NCBI GenBank assembly: GCA_965221585.1
Contig: OZ244898.1
Span: forward strand, 1,922,001-1,986,000
Direction of reading: 5' to 3'
Origin: VXYK01 sp965221585
Lineage (GTDB): Bacteria > Actinomycetota > Acidimicrobiia > Acidimicrobiales > Aldehydirespiratoraceae
DNA: 64,000 nucleotides
The notes beneath the pieces are model-generated. The model worked only from the letters and a program-made list of their open reading frames with translations, did not search any database and had not been told where the DNA came from. The position numbers were made by a program, and so were the translations under genes. Shown here piece after piece: positions 7,700-15,789 of the stretch. Every line of letters starts with the position of its first letter. Within the stretch, counting starts at the first letter, position 1.

Positions 7700-8371
7700 G
7701 TGCGTCGTCCGATTGAAATTGCTCCGTCCATCCTCCCAGCCGACTTTGCACGACTGGGTCAGGAATGCATCGATCTTGAGCACGCCGGTGTCGACCGCAT
7801 CCACTGGGACGTCATGGACGGCGTGTTCGTCCCAAACATCACGATGGGCCCCGACATCGTCAAGAGCCTGCGCCCGCATCTGACGATTCCCTTCGAGGCG
7901 CACCTGATGGTCGTCAACGCCGATGAGTTTGCCCCGCTGTTCGTCGATGCGGGTTGTGAGACCGTGATGGTGCACGCCGAGGCATGCACGCACCTGCACC
8001 GCTCACTGAACAACATCCGCAACCTCGGTGCCCGAGCCGGCGTTGTCCTCAATCCCCACACACCGCCGAGCACAATCGCCAATGTCCTCGATCAGACCGA
8101 CCACATCCTGATAATGACCGTTAACCCCGGTTTCGGCGGCCAGACCTATATCCGGCTGCTCGACAAGATCTCCGAGACCAAGGCGATGGTCGATGCAGGC
8201 TCCTACGAGATCGACATCGAGGTCGACGGCGGGATCAACGCCGACAACATCGGTGAGTGCGCCGCCGCGGGTGCCAACGTCTTCGTCAGCGGTTCCGCCC
8301 TGTTCAGATACGACGACCGCGCCGCGGGGGTCGAAGAGTTGCGCTCCTGCGCCGAAGCCGCCCGCAACTGA
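7700..8371 (+). CDS. rpe: Ribulose-phosphate 3-epimerase
   Basis: 223 aa TIM-barrel enzyme that interconverts ribulose 5-phosphate and xylulose 5-phosphate in the pentose phosphate pathway. The N-terminus IAPSILPADF is characteristic. HWDVMDGVFVPN (35-46) provides metal-binding His35 and catalytic Asp37, HLMV supplies the second metal His, NPGFGGQ binds phosphate, and EVDGGIN holds the second catalytic Asp. Length matches the family. The GTG start is supported by the position of IAPS and by the -10 hexamer 7 nt upstream. It is a single gene, divergent from the RNA methyltransferase and convergent with clpP. Confidence 0.95.
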   Translation: MRRPIEIAPSILPADFARLGQECIDLEHAGVDRIHWDVMDGVFVPNITMGPDIVKSLRPHLTIPFEAHLMVVNADEFAPLFVDAGCETVMVHAEACTHLHRSLNNIRNLGARAGVVLNPHTPPSTIANVLDQTDHILIMTVNPGFGGQTYIRLLDKISETKAMVDAGSYEIDIEVDGGINADNIGECAAAGANVFVSGSALFRYDDRAAGVEELRSCAEAARN

Positions 8372-8421
8372 GGGTCCGGTCCCACGGTTGAGCTTCGACT
8401 CGAACCCTCGTTCGGGCTGGC

Positions 8422-9012
8422 TTAGAGCATCTCTCCACGTTTGACGATCACGTGGTCGATGATGCCGTACTCCTTGGCCTGCTCCGCGGTGAACCAGCGG
8501 TCGCGGTCTGAGTCGGCCTCTATCTCCTCGTACGTACGGCCTGTGTGCTGAGCGATGCGTTCCTGCAGCAGGCGCTTGGTGTAGGCCATCTGCTCGGCCT
8601 GGATCGCGATGTCAGTCGCCTGACCCTCGACCCCGCCCAGCGGCTGGTGCATCATGATCCGAGCGTGGGGCAGCGCGTAGCGTTTGCCCGGAGCACCGGC
8701 GCACAGCAGGAACTGGCCCATCGAGGCACCCAGGCCCATGCAGATGGTGCCGACCTCAGGTTCGACGAACTGCATGGTGTCGTAGATGGCCATGCCGGCG
8801 GTGACCGAGCCGCCCGGTGAGTTGATGTAGAGCCAGATCGGCCTTTCCTTGTCCTGGCCCTCCAGGTAGAGAAGCTGGGCTGTGATGTAGTTGGCGATCT
8901 CGTCGTTGACGTCGGTGCCGAGCACGACGATGCGGTCCTGAAGCAGCCGATGGAAGATGTCGGCCTGCGGATTGACGAGATTGGTCGTGGCCAGGTTCGG
9001 GGGCTGGGTCAT
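8422..9012 (-). CDS. clpP: ATP-dependent Clp protease proteolytic subunit
   Basis: 196 aa from the ATG at 9012. The catalytic triad is intact: Ser97 in GASMGQ, His122 in MMHQP and Asp171 in DRDRW. The NSPGGSV oxyanion loop is at 64-70. ClpP forms a tetradecameric barrel that degrades proteins fed by ClpX or ClpC. The frame is open upstream to 9234, but that extension runs antisense through the tRNA-Leu gene, and TAGCCT lies 7 nt before 9012, so the short form is correct. There is no adjacent second clpP or clpX; many actinobacteria carry two clpP genes, so a paralogue may exist elsewhere. Confidence 0.95.
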   Translation of the reverse strand: MTQPPNLATTNLVNPQADIFHRLLQDRIVVLGTDVNDEIANYITAQLLYLEGQDKERPIWLYINSPGGSVTAGMAIYDTMQFVEPEVGTICMGLGASMGQFLLCAGAPGKRYALPHARIMMHQPLGGVEGQATDIAIQAEQMAYTKRLLQERIAQHTGRTYEEIEADSDRDRWFTAEQAKEYGIIDHVIVKRGEML

Positions 9013-9019
9013 CGCTCGT

Positions 9020-9025
9020 AGGCTA
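9020..9025 (-). promoter_or_regulatory. -10 hexamer for clpP
   Basis: TAGCCT with a 7-nt gap to the ATG at 9012. It decides the start codon and implies a leaderless mRNA. Confidence 0.5.
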
Positions 9026-9057
9026 CCGCCACCGCCGCCAGGCTCAATCATCGCCGC

Positions 9058-9063
9058 TACGCT
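9058..9063 (+). promoter_or_regulatory. -10 hexamer for tRNA-Leu
   Basis: TACGCT lies 11 nt before the first base of the tRNA, a usual distance for a tRNA promoter. The -35 region is poorly conserved. Confidence 0.35.
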
Positions 9064-9074
9064 GGACCCTCCAC

Positions 9075-9158
9075 GCGGACGTGGCGGAATTGGCATACGC
9101 GCCAGGTTTAGGTCCTGGTACCCGCAAGGGTGTGGGGGTTCGACTCCCCCCGTCCGCA
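9075..9158 (+). tRNA. tRNA-Leu (anticodon TAG)
   Basis: An 84-nt class II tRNA. The acceptor stem GCGGACG (9075-9081) pairs with CGTCCGC (9151-9157), with discriminator A at 9158. The anticodon arm is CCAGG-TTTAGGT-CCTGG, giving anticodon TAG, which reads CUN leucine codons. A long variable arm follows, and the T arm holds GGTTCGACTCC. The CCA end is not encoded. Confidence 0.95.
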
Positions 9159-9230
9159 CCCCGGTTCTTCCACGCACATCGGTCACCGAACCCCCACCAC
9201 AGAACCCGCGCCGCAGAAACCGCAAGGGGG

Positions 9231-10925
9231 TCAAGTTGCACTGGGTGGAGTGAACAGGTGGCGTCCGGCGAACGATTCGGGGGCGTGGATCCGCCCCTCG
9301 GAGTGCAGCAGTTCGCCGTGCACCCAGACAGCGTCGATACCGTCGGGATGAACCAGCGGGTCCTCATACGAGTTGCGCTCGGTTACTCGGTCCCAGTCGA
9401 ACAGCACGACCGAGGCATCGGCTCCGGGGCGCAGCGCCGGAGAGGGCAGACCCATGAACACGCACGGCAGGGTGGTCATCCGGTACACGATCTCCACCAG
9501 CGGGACACCCAGCTCACGGGCCATCCGCAGAGCCTTGGGGAATGCACCGAGCAGACGAGGATGAGGCTTCTGGCCGGGCCCCGGCATCAGGCCGTCGGTG
9601 CAGATCGCCATGTTCGGACGCCAAAAGAACCGCTCCACTGTGGCTTCATTGCCGTAATGGCTGATGATCGACACCTCACCGCGGTTGTCAAGGAAGAAGT
9701 CGCAGACCGCGTCGTGAGCCTCCACAGAGCTCAAATCGGTAACTCCGGCGGCCAGCACCACATCGGAGAATCGCTTCCCCAAGAACTCGTCGCCCACCCC
9801 TTCAAGGACACCGGCAACCTGGATGCCCTCCAGACCTCCGCAGAAGGCCACGAAGTTGTCCCAACCGGAACCGTCGCCATGGATCTTCTCAAAGGCGAAG
9901 CGGCGCACATCGGAGTCGCTCAACCGGGCCATGAACTCGGCTCGGGTGCCCGACCGCACCTCGGGCGGGAACAGGGCGTCGGCGGTGGTGCTGCCCGCGG
10001 TGTAGGGATACATGTTGCCGATCGTCGGCACCGAACCGGCAGCGTCGTCGAGGCGGCCCGCGACCTGCTCGTAACGGTCCCAGTTGCGGCGCCCGGCAAT
10101 CTTGGTGTGCTCGCTGCAGTAGCCGCCTCCGCCATCGACCGATGCGGTGATCACCTCGTTGAGCGAATCGACAATGTCGTCGCTCTCGGACCGGAGGTGC
10201 GGATACAGCGCGCCGGGCTTCACCTCGTTGAAGGCCCGAACCAGCGCGGTTATCTCCCGTTCGTCGCAGTACACCGCCGGGTTGTAGACGAGGCCGGTTG
10301 ACAGCCCCAGACACCACGGAGCCTCACCGCGCACCACCTCGGCCATGTCGCGTATCTGCTGGTCGTCCGCGACGCGGTCAAGGTTGCCCATCACCACCCG
10401 CCGCACCGCGCTGTGGCCGAGATGCAGACCCATGTCGGTGACCGAGCGGCCCCTGTGCCAATCCAGGAACTCCTTTGTCGTCGTCCACCGCCACTGCGCG
10501 CCTCCGGCCGGATCCTCGCTTTGGGATTCACCGTCTTTGCGACGTGGACCGATCGACCCGTCGAGTGGAGCAAGCTGCATGGCGTACTCGGCACGTTGGT
10601 CGGCTGCGACAGGGGCGGGCGACAGTCCGTCCACGCCGCAGACGCGTTTGGTGACGCCTCCCCGAAGCGCCATCTCACAGCTCAACGGGATGCCGTACTC
10701 GCCTATGCGCGTTCCGCCGAGGGCACCGTGGTTGTGGGTGTCGACAAATCCGGGCGCGAACACCCGCCCGTCAGCGTCGATCCTGCGGTCCGCGTCCTCT
10801 GCATCGCTCGGCGGCACCCGTCCAAGATGCACGATCAGGTCGTCCACGATCAGCACGTCACCGCGGTACGGCTCAGTCACCCCGTCGCCACTGACGATAA
10901 GGGCGTCGGTAATGAGCTGCCGCAC
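9231..10925 (-). CDS. N-acyl-D-amino-acid deacylase-like amidohydrolase
   Basis: 564 aa member of the amidohydrolase superfamily (D-aminoacylase branch), a cytoplasmic metal-dependent hydrolase that removes acyl groups from N-acyl-D-amino acids or related amides. The N-terminal beta-sandwich leads to the metal motif GFVDTHNH near 59-66; CGVDGLSPAP near 95 matches the metal-ligand Cys region of D-aminoacylases. HLRSESDD near 244 and a CTDG region near 455 fit later ligands. The C-terminal ALRPGADASVVLFD is the closing sandwich of the family. The substrate is not determined. GTG start with TACGGT 6 nt upstream. It stands alone between tRNA-Leu and the EamA gene. Confidence 0.8.
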   Translation of the reverse strand: MRQLITDALIVSGDGVTEPYRGDVLIVDDLIVHLGRVPPSDAEDADRRIDADGRVFAPGFVDTHNHGALGGTRIGEYGIPLSCEMALRGGVTKRVCGVDGLSPAPVAADQRAEYAMQLAPLDGSIGPRRKDGESQSEDPAGGAQWRWTTTKEFLDWHRGRSVTDMGLHLGHSAVRRVVMGNLDRVADDQQIRDMAEVVRGEAPWCLGLSTGLVYNPAVYCDEREITALVRAFNEVKPGALYPHLRSESDDIVDSLNEVITASVDGGGGYCSEHTKIAGRRNWDRYEQVAGRLDDAAGSVPTIGNMYPYTAGSTTADALFPPEVRSGTRAEFMARLSDSDVRRFAFEKIHGDGSGWDNFVAFCGGLEGIQVAGVLEGVGDEFLGKRFSDVVLAAGVTDLSSVEAHDAVCDFFLDNRGEVSIISHYGNEATVERFFWRPNMAICTDGLMPGPGQKPHPRLLGAFPKALRMARELGVPLVEIVYRMTTLPCVFMGLPSPALRPGADASVVLFDWDRVTERNSYEDPLVHPDGIDAVWVHGELLHSEGRIHAPESFAGRHLFTPPSAT

Positions 10926-10931
10926 CCCCTA

Positions 10932-10937
10932 ACCGTA
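10932..10937 (-). promoter_or_regulatory. -10 hexamer for the amidohydrolase
   Basis: TACGGT lies 6 nt before the GTG at 10925, consistent with a leaderless message. Confidence 0.4.
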
Positions 10938-11012
10938 CCTGAGCGGGCGCCTGCACCACGCGAGTGCCCGGCACGCACCCAACACCGAACCCCGGTCCTC
11001 GGCAAACGGGCG

Positions 11013-11888
11013 CTACGGTCGAAGATCCCGCTCGCGGGAGGTCACAGTGCCGTAGAGGACGCCCGCCACAATGATCACCGCGCCGACGACAGTGCCGACG
11101 GCGGGCACCTCTGAAAACGCCAACCAGGCCCACAAAGAAGCGGCGACGGTTTCCACCGGCGTGAACAGAGCCACCTCGGCCGCAGGCGCATAACGGGGCG
11201 CGTTCGTGTGCAACAACCGTCCCAGCGGATTCAACACGCCCATCCCCAGACAAGCCAGATAGGCGCGTCCGTCCAAAGACAGCGGCGACGCGAAGACCGA
11301 AGCCACCGCCACCGACAGCACAGCCGAGATCGACAGTCCGACGATCCTGCTCATCTCAGGCCAGCGCCGCCAGATGTTCACGCCTATCGAGAACGCCAGG
11401 ACCGCCAACACCGCCAACAGGTCGCCGTCGAGGTTGGGCTCACCGATCGAGCCCGCCACGATCACGGTCATTCCCGTGAAGGTGACAAAAATGGCGGCCC
11501 ACACCCGCCGCGAAGTCCTCTCACTGAAGAAGATCCGGCCGACCAGCGCAACCATCACCGGCGAGGCGCCGACGATGATGACGACATTGGAGACCGTGGT
11601 GCGGGTCACCGCGGTGATGTAGGAGACCTGGCTCACCGTCGAGAGCACGGCGATGGCCGTCAACGGGATTGGAAAGCTGCGCCACGACCGAATCGGGTTC
11701 ATCGACTCGCTGCGTGAGCCCGTCACGAAATAGGTCACGAGCGATATCAAGGCGACCCAGAACACCAGATCCCAGACCTCGGCCTCAGACCAGCGCACGA
11801 AGAACGAGTCCGTGGAGACCACCAGCATGCCGCCAGCTGCAAAGAGCCATCCACGGCTCCGACCATGCAACCTCAGCCCATCGGCCAC
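11013..11888 (-). CDS. EamA/DMT-superfamily transporter
   Basis: 291 aa with about ten hydrophobic helices arranged as two five-helix EamA halves (the first about 12-140, the second about 155-280), the usual build of drug/metabolite exporters in the inner membrane. The end of the first half, VVIIVGASPVMVALVGRIFFSERTS, and the matching FTPVETVAASLWAWLAFSEVP in the second half show the repeat. The substrate is unknown. GTG start 2 nt after the rdgB stop, so it is probably the last gene of murI-rph-rdgB-eamA. Confidence 0.8.
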   Translation of the reverse strand: MADGLRLHGRSRGWLFAAGGMLVVSTDSFFVRWSEAEVWDLVFWVALISLVTYFVTGSRSESMNPIRSWRSFPIPLTAIAVLSTVSQVSYITAVTRTTVSNVVIIVGASPVMVALVGRIFFSERTSRRVWAAIFVTFTGMTVIVAGSIGEPNLDGDLLAVLAVLAFSIGVNIWRRWPEMSRIVGLSISAVLSVAVASVFASPLSLDGRAYLACLGMGVLNPLGRLLHTNAPRYAPAAEVALFTPVETVAASLWAWLAFSEVPAVGTVVGAVIIVAGVLYGTVTSRERDLRP

Positions 11889-11890
11889 AA

Positions 11891-12511
11891 TCAGGCCCTT
11901 CGCGGTTCTGTAGCGGCACCGCCGAGTGCTTCAGCCAACGCCCGCAGGGCACGGCCGCGATGGCTGATCACATGCTTCTCATCGCCCATCTCGGCGAATG
12001 TGCGACCGTCACCCTCGATTGGGACGAAGACCGAGTCGTAGCCGAAACCGCCAGATCCCTTCGGACACGAGGCGATCACACCTTCGACAGTGCCCTGCGC
12101 CGCCAGCTCGGAGCCGTCAGGCCGCACCACCATCACCACCGTGCGGAACCGTGCCGTGCGATCCTGGTCGGTGGTGGCGCCGACCCGCTCGAGTTCGGAG
12201 AGCAACTTCTCGATGTTGTCCGCGTAGCTTGGGTGCGCGCCCGCGTAACGGGCCGATCGAACGCCCGGGTCACCGTCCAGCGCATCCACCTCAAGGCCGG
12301 TGTCGTCGCTGACCGCGGGCGCGCCCGCGGCGGCACACACCGCAACCGCCTTGAGTCGTGCGTTGCCCTCCAGGTCGTCGGCGTCCTCGACAACCTCTGC
12401 CAAGCCCGACGGGCGAGGCAACAACTCGACCGTTCCCTCGAGCACCAGAGCCATCTCCGCAACCTTGTCGGGATTGGCGCTGGCGCACACCAACCGAGGC
12501 AGATCCGGCAT
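11891..12511 (-). CDS. rdgB: Non-canonical purine NTP pyrophosphatase (RdgB/HAM1)
   Basis: About 206 aa; it hydrolyses ITP, dITP and XTP to the monophosphate plus PPi, keeping damaged purines out of nucleic acids. ASANPDKVAEM near the N-terminus is the family signature (usually SxNxxK), and SDDTGLEVDAL, SARYAG and KGSGGFGYDSVFVP carry the metal and base-binding residues. HRGRALRAL ends the fold. The start is set at 12511 because AGGAAG lies 8 nt upstream; an ATG at 12529, closer to the rph stop, is the alternative. Gene order rph-rdgB is common in bacteria. Confidence 0.93.
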   Translation of the reverse strand: MPDLPRLVCASANPDKVAEMALVLEGTVELLPRPSGLAEVVEDADDLEGNARLKAVAVCAAAGAPAVSDDTGLEVDALDGDPGVRSARYAGAHPSYADNIEKLLSELERVGATTDQDRTARFRTVVMVVRPDGSELAAQGTVEGVIASCPKGSGGFGYDSVFVPIEGDGRTFAEMGDEKHVISHRGRALRALAEALGGAATEPRRA

Positions 12512-12533
12512 CGGCTCAGCTTCCTGCATCAGC

Positions 12534-13268
12534 TCAGTTTGAAGGGCGCGGCTCAGGGGGTGTGCGCAATACCTCCCGTTGAGCCTCCCTTATCTCAGCG
12601 ATCCCCTTGGCGGCCAAATCAAGGACCCGCGAGAGTTCCTGGCGGCTGAACGCCGTGCCCTCCGCGGTTCCCTGAACCTCGACAAGGTCCCCCTCGCCGG
12701 TCATCACCACGTTGAAATCGACATCCGCAACCGAGTCCTCCCGATAGGGCAGATCAAGCAGAACCTCACCGTCGATGATCCCCACCGAAATCGCCGCGCA
12801 TTCGGTCATCAGAGGGTTGGCCGGGATCTCGCCCGCCGCCACCAGCCGCTCACAGGCATCGTGCAGCGCCACATATCCTCCGCAGATCGAAGCTGTGCGG
12901 GTGCCTCCGTCAGCGGAGAGCACATCGCAGTCCACAGTGATCGAGCGCTCACCAAGCGCCTCCATGTCGATCACGCAGCGCAGCGAACGCCCGATGAGCC
13001 GCTGGATCTCCTGGTCGCGTCCCGACGTGCGACGCCGGACCCGCTCTGGTGAGGATCCCGGGAGCATCGAATACTCCGCGGTCACCCAACCCTGTCCGCT
13101 GTCGCGCATCCAGCGGGGCGTGTCCGGCGCGACCGACGCTGTGCAGAGCACCCGGGTGTCACCGAACGAGACGAGCACCGAGCCCATCGCCATCTTCGTG
13201 TAGTCCCGCACGAATGACAATGGACGCAGCTCATCGACGGCACGGCCGTCGTGGCGGGAGGTGGTCAC
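12534..13268 (-). CDS. rph: Ribonuclease PH
   Basis: About 244 aa; a phosphorolytic 3'-5' exoribonuclease that trims tRNA 3' ends. RHDGRAVDELRP near the N-terminus, GSVLVSFGDTRVLC, RRTSGRDQEIQRLIGRSLR and CDVLSADGGTRTASI are typical and include the phosphate-binding arginines and acidic metal ligands. The GTG at 13268 is preferred (GGAG 5 nt upstream, 14 nt after the murI stop); the frame is open to 13298, which would overlap murI. Confidence 0.95.
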   Translation of the reverse strand: MTTSRHDGRAVDELRPLSFVRDYTKMAMGSVLVSFGDTRVLCTASVAPDTPRWMRDSGQGWVTAEYSMLPGSSPERVRRRTSGRDQEIQRLIGRSLRCVIDMEALGERSITVDCDVLSADGGTRTASICGGYVALHDACERLVAAGEIPANPLMTECAAISVGIIDGEVLLDLPYREDSVADVDFNVVMTGEGDLVEVQGTAEGTAFSRQELSRVLDLAAKGIAEIREAQREVLRTPPEPRPSN

Positions 13269-13282
13269 AAGAGCTCCATTGT

Positions 13283-14095
13283 TCACCAGGTGTGGCATTC
13301 GACATCGTTGAGCTCGGGACCGAAGAGATCTCTTCCGAGGCGAGCGAACTCCAGCACGTCACCACTCGACACGAAGCGGTGCATCCCCCGCGATGCGCCC
13401 ACGCGGCGATCGCCGGAGGCCTCGAGAGCCCGCCACACTTCAAACGCCGTCTCGTCCGCAGACGACACCAGAACCACGTCGCGTCCCATCACCTCGGCGA
13501 TGGTGCGAGCGAGGAACGGGTAGTGGGTGCAACCAAGCAGCAAACCATCGATCTTGGCTTCAATCAGCGGCGCCAGAAGACGCTGAGCGAGCACCCTGAC
13601 CCCCTCTGAAGCGGTCTCACCCCTCTCAACGAATTCGACGAAGCCCGGGCAAGCGGCGCAGCGGAAGTCGACCCCGGGAGCCATTTGCGCAGCCAACCGC
13701 TGGTAGGCGCCGCTCGCCACCGTGCCCACCGTGCCGATCATGCCGACCCTTGAGTTGATCGTCACCTTCAAGAGCGACTCCAACCCCGGCCTGAGCACCC
13801 CGATCACAGGGACGTCGACGCGGGCCTCCAGATCGTCCAGCGCAACCGCGGATGCTGTGTTGCAAGCAACCACGATCATCTTCGGATCGTATTTGTCGAT
13901 CAACAGGTCGGTGATCTGGGCAGCGAACGAAGCCACCTCGCCGTGACCCTTCGACCCGTAGGGGTAACGGGCAGTATCACCGAAATAGACGATGTTCTCG
14001 GCAGGCAGAAGGTCGATGACCGCCCTTGTGACCGTCAACCCGCCGAACCCCGAATCGAACATGGCGATCGGGCGGTCGCGCCGGTCTTCAGTCAT
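13283..14095 (-). CDS. murI: Glutamate racemase
   Basis: 270 aa; it makes D-glutamate for peptidoglycan. FDSGFGGLT (13-21) carries the conserved Asp14, and the two catalytic cysteines are in ACNTAS (Cys78) and GCTHYP (Cys189). GDTARYPYG is the other signature. Length is normal. It heads murI-rph-rdgB-eamA. TAGACT, a perfect actinobacterial -10, lies 6 nt before the ATG. Confidence 0.96.
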   Translation of the reverse strand: MTEDRRDRPIAMFDSGFGGLTVTRAVIDLLPAENIVYFGDTARYPYGSKGHGEVASFAAQITDLLIDKYDPKMIVVACNTASAVALDDLEARVDVPVIGVLRPGLESLLKVTINSRVGMIGTVGTVASGAYQRLAAQMAPGVDFRCAACPGFVEFVERGETASEGVRVLAQRLLAPLIEAKIDGLLLGCTHYPFLARTIAEVMGRDVVLVSSADETAFEVWRALEASGDRRVGASRGMHRFVSSGDVLEFARLGRDLFGPELNDVECHTW

Positions 14096-14101
14096 TCCAC
14101 G

Positions 14102-14107
14102 AGTCTA
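14102..14107 (-). promoter_or_regulatory. -10 hexamer for the murI operon
   Basis: TAGACT lies 6 nt before the ATG at 14095, so the murI message is probably leaderless. Confidence 0.55.
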
Positions 14108-14193
14108 AGACCCCGGGCTCGTCGCCGTTGCGATAGAGCCTCGCGGCCCCTGCGGCGGAGTCTCGGGCAGCCAAGAAGTTGCCGGCTCGACGC

Positions 14194-14355
14194 TCAGCGT
14201 TCTTCTTTGAAGACCACGTGTTTGCGGACGACCGGATCGTACTTCTTGATCTCGATACGCTCGCGAGTGTTGGTCTTGTTCTTGGTGGTCACGTACGTGT
14301 AACCGGTGCCCGCGGTGGAGCGGAGTCTGATGATGGGACGCTTGTCGCTGGCCAT
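14194..14355 (-). CDS. rpmG: 50S ribosomal protein L33, zinc-free form
   Basis: 53 aa: MASDKRPIIRLRSTAGTGYT, then a middle with VTTKNKTNTRERIEIKKY and the end KHVVFKEER. This matches L33 of the large ribosomal subunit. It contains no cysteine, so it is the form without the CxxC zinc ribbon. It lies 5 nt after rpmB and is surely co-transcribed. Confidence 0.93.
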   Translation of the reverse strand: MASDKRPIIRLRSTAGTGYTYVTTKNKTNTRERIEIKKYDPVVRKHVVFKEER

Positions 14356-14360
14356 CTGGC

Positions 14361-14597
14361 TCAGACCTTCTTGCCCTCACGGCGCATCGAAGCCACAACG
14401 CTCTCGATACCGCGCTTGTCGATCGTCTTGATGCCCTTGGCACTCACTTCGAGCTTGATCCAACGCCGTTCGCTCGCGAGGTAGTAGCGCTTGGTCTGGA
14501 CGTTGGGATCCCAACGACGGCTGGACCGGCGATGCGAGTGCGAGAGTTGCTTGCCGAAGCGGGGTTTGCGACCCGTGACCTGGCAGATCTTGGACAT
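14361..14597 (-). CDS. rpmB: 50S ribosomal protein L28
   Basis: 78 aa starting MSKICQVTGRKPRFG, with the basic core SHSHRRSSRRWDPNVQ and the end SMRREGKKV, all typical of L28. It has one cysteine (Cys5) instead of a CxxC pair, so it should not bind zinc. AGGAG lies 9 nt before the ATG at 14597, a clear Shine-Dalgarno; upstream extension of the frame is not supported. It forms a two-gene unit with rpmG, divergent from ispH. Confidence 0.94.
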   Translation of the reverse strand: MSKICQVTGRKPRFGKQLSHSHRRSSRRWDPNVQTKRYYLASERRWIKLEVSAKGIKTIDKRGIESVVASMRREGKKV

Positions 14598-14705
14598 CGT
14601 GCACGACTCCTGAGCGAAACTGGACACGAAACTGTACCAGCGAAGGGTACCGGCTCCACCCTGGGATTCGCCTCGTGTCAGGGACACCCCGGGGTGCCCC
14701 GGCGC

Positions 14706-14711
14706 TAACCT
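14706..14711 (+). promoter_or_regulatory. -10 hexamer for ispH
   Basis: TAACCT lies 7 nt before the GTG at 14719; the gap holds no Shine-Dalgarno. Confidence 0.45.
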
Positions 14712-14718
14712 CGGCACT

Positions 14719-15789
14719 GTGTCGACCCATCAAGTCGCGACTGAACACGTCGAAAAGGTCCTGCTGGCAGCCCCACGAGGATTCTGTGCCGGGGTGGAGA
14801 TGGCCATCAAGGCACTCGCATGGATGGTCAGAGCTTTCGAGCCTCCCGTCTACTGCTACCACGAGATCGTCCACAACCAGCTCGTAGTCCAGCGTTTCGA
14901 AGCTTCGGGTGTGGTGTTCGTCGACGACATCAGCGACGTGCCCGAAGGCCGCCCGATCATGCTCTCAGCGCACGGCTCGGCCCCCGAAGTCGTGACCGCG
15001 GCCATCGAAAGGGGTGGATACGTGGTCGACGCGGTGTGCCCGCTGGTCACCAAGGTCCACCATGAGGTCAAGACCAGGGTGGGCAAGGGTTACCAGATCG
15101 TCTATGTCGGTCACGAGGGACACGAAGAAGCAGTAGGCACGATGGCCGTGGCACCGGACGCCATCCACCGCGTCGAGACCGCCAAGGATGTCGCCGACCT
15201 GCCCGAGTTCGACTCCCCCATCGCCTTGCTGGCCCAGACCACGCTGTCGCACCGCGAATGGGCCGGTGTGCTCGACGCGGCGCGGGAGCGCTTCCCGCAA
15301 CTCTGGCAGCCCGAACGCTCCGACCTCTGCTTCGCCACCACCAACCGTCAATCAGCATTGATGAAGATCGCCGGCCGAGTCGACGCAATGATCGTGATCG
15401 GCTCATCCAACTCCTCGAACACCAAGGCGCTCGCCGCGCTCGCCCGGGAGGCAGGATGCGAGCACGTCTACCGCATCAACTCCGCCGGCGAACTGCCCGA
15501 TGACCTGAGCGGCACGGTCGGGGTCACCGCAGGGGCCTCGGCGCCCGAGGATCTCGTGTTGTCGGTGATCGACCGGCTCGCCCCGACCGACGGGGTGGAG
15601 GAGGTGCGGGTAACCGACGAGGACGAGTACTTCCCGCCCCCGCGCAATCTCCGCCAACTGCTCCGAGCCATCGATGCGGCCGCAACGGTCACGCTCGGAC
15701 TCGACGAGGACCGGCTCGGACTCGACGACCGTGACATAGACGCCAGCGAGGTGCTCGAGTCACTCCCGGCTGCCGTAAGCGAAGCGTGA
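14719..15789 (+). CDS. ispH: 4-hydroxy-3-methylbut-2-enyl diphosphate reductase
   Basis: 356 aa; the last enzyme of the MEP isoprenoid pathway, reducing HMBPP to IPP and DMAPP with a 4Fe-4S cluster. The three cluster cysteines are Cys23 (APRGFCAGV), Cys107 (DAVCPLV) and Cys204 (DLCFATTNRQ). HEIVHN and SAHGSAP carry substrate-binding histidines, GHEEAVGT has the conserved glutamate, and GSSNSSNT binds diphosphate. The last 60 residues are an acidic tail longer than usual. The stop overlaps the GTG of a membrane cytochrome c gene (GTGA), so the two are translationally coupled. Confidence 0.96.
   Translation: MSTHQVATEHVEKVLLAAPRGFCAGVEMAIKALAWMVRAFEPPVYCYHEIVHNQLVVQRFEASGVVFVDDISDVPEGRPIMLSAHGSAPEVVTAAIERGGYVVDAVCPLVTKVHHEVKTRVGKGYQIVYVGHEGHEEAVGTMAVAPDAIHRVETAKDVADLPEFDSPIALLAQTTLSHREWAGVLDAARERFPQLWQPERSDLCFATTNRQSALMKIAGRVDAMIVIGSSNSSNTKALAALAREAGCEHVYRINSAGELPDDLSGTVGVTAGASAPEDLVLSVIDRLAPTDGVEEVRVTDEDEYFPPPRNLRQLLRAIDAAATVTLGLDEDRLGLDDRDIDASEVLESLPAAVSEA

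Noticed and set aside
6483..7883. Long plus-strand open frame (466 codons) opposite the RNA methyltransferase gene
   Set aside because: It is antisense to a gene with clear catalytic motifs; GC-rich coding DNA often leaves the opposite strand open.
9013..9234. N-terminal extension of clpP
   Set aside because: The extension runs antisense through tRNA-Leu; the -10 hexamer and the conserved N-terminus point to the ATG at 9012.
9081..10301. Plus-strand open frame (406 codons) opposite the amidohydrolase
   Set aside because: It starts inside the tRNA-Leu gene and has no family features; the minus-strand amidohydrolase explains the region.
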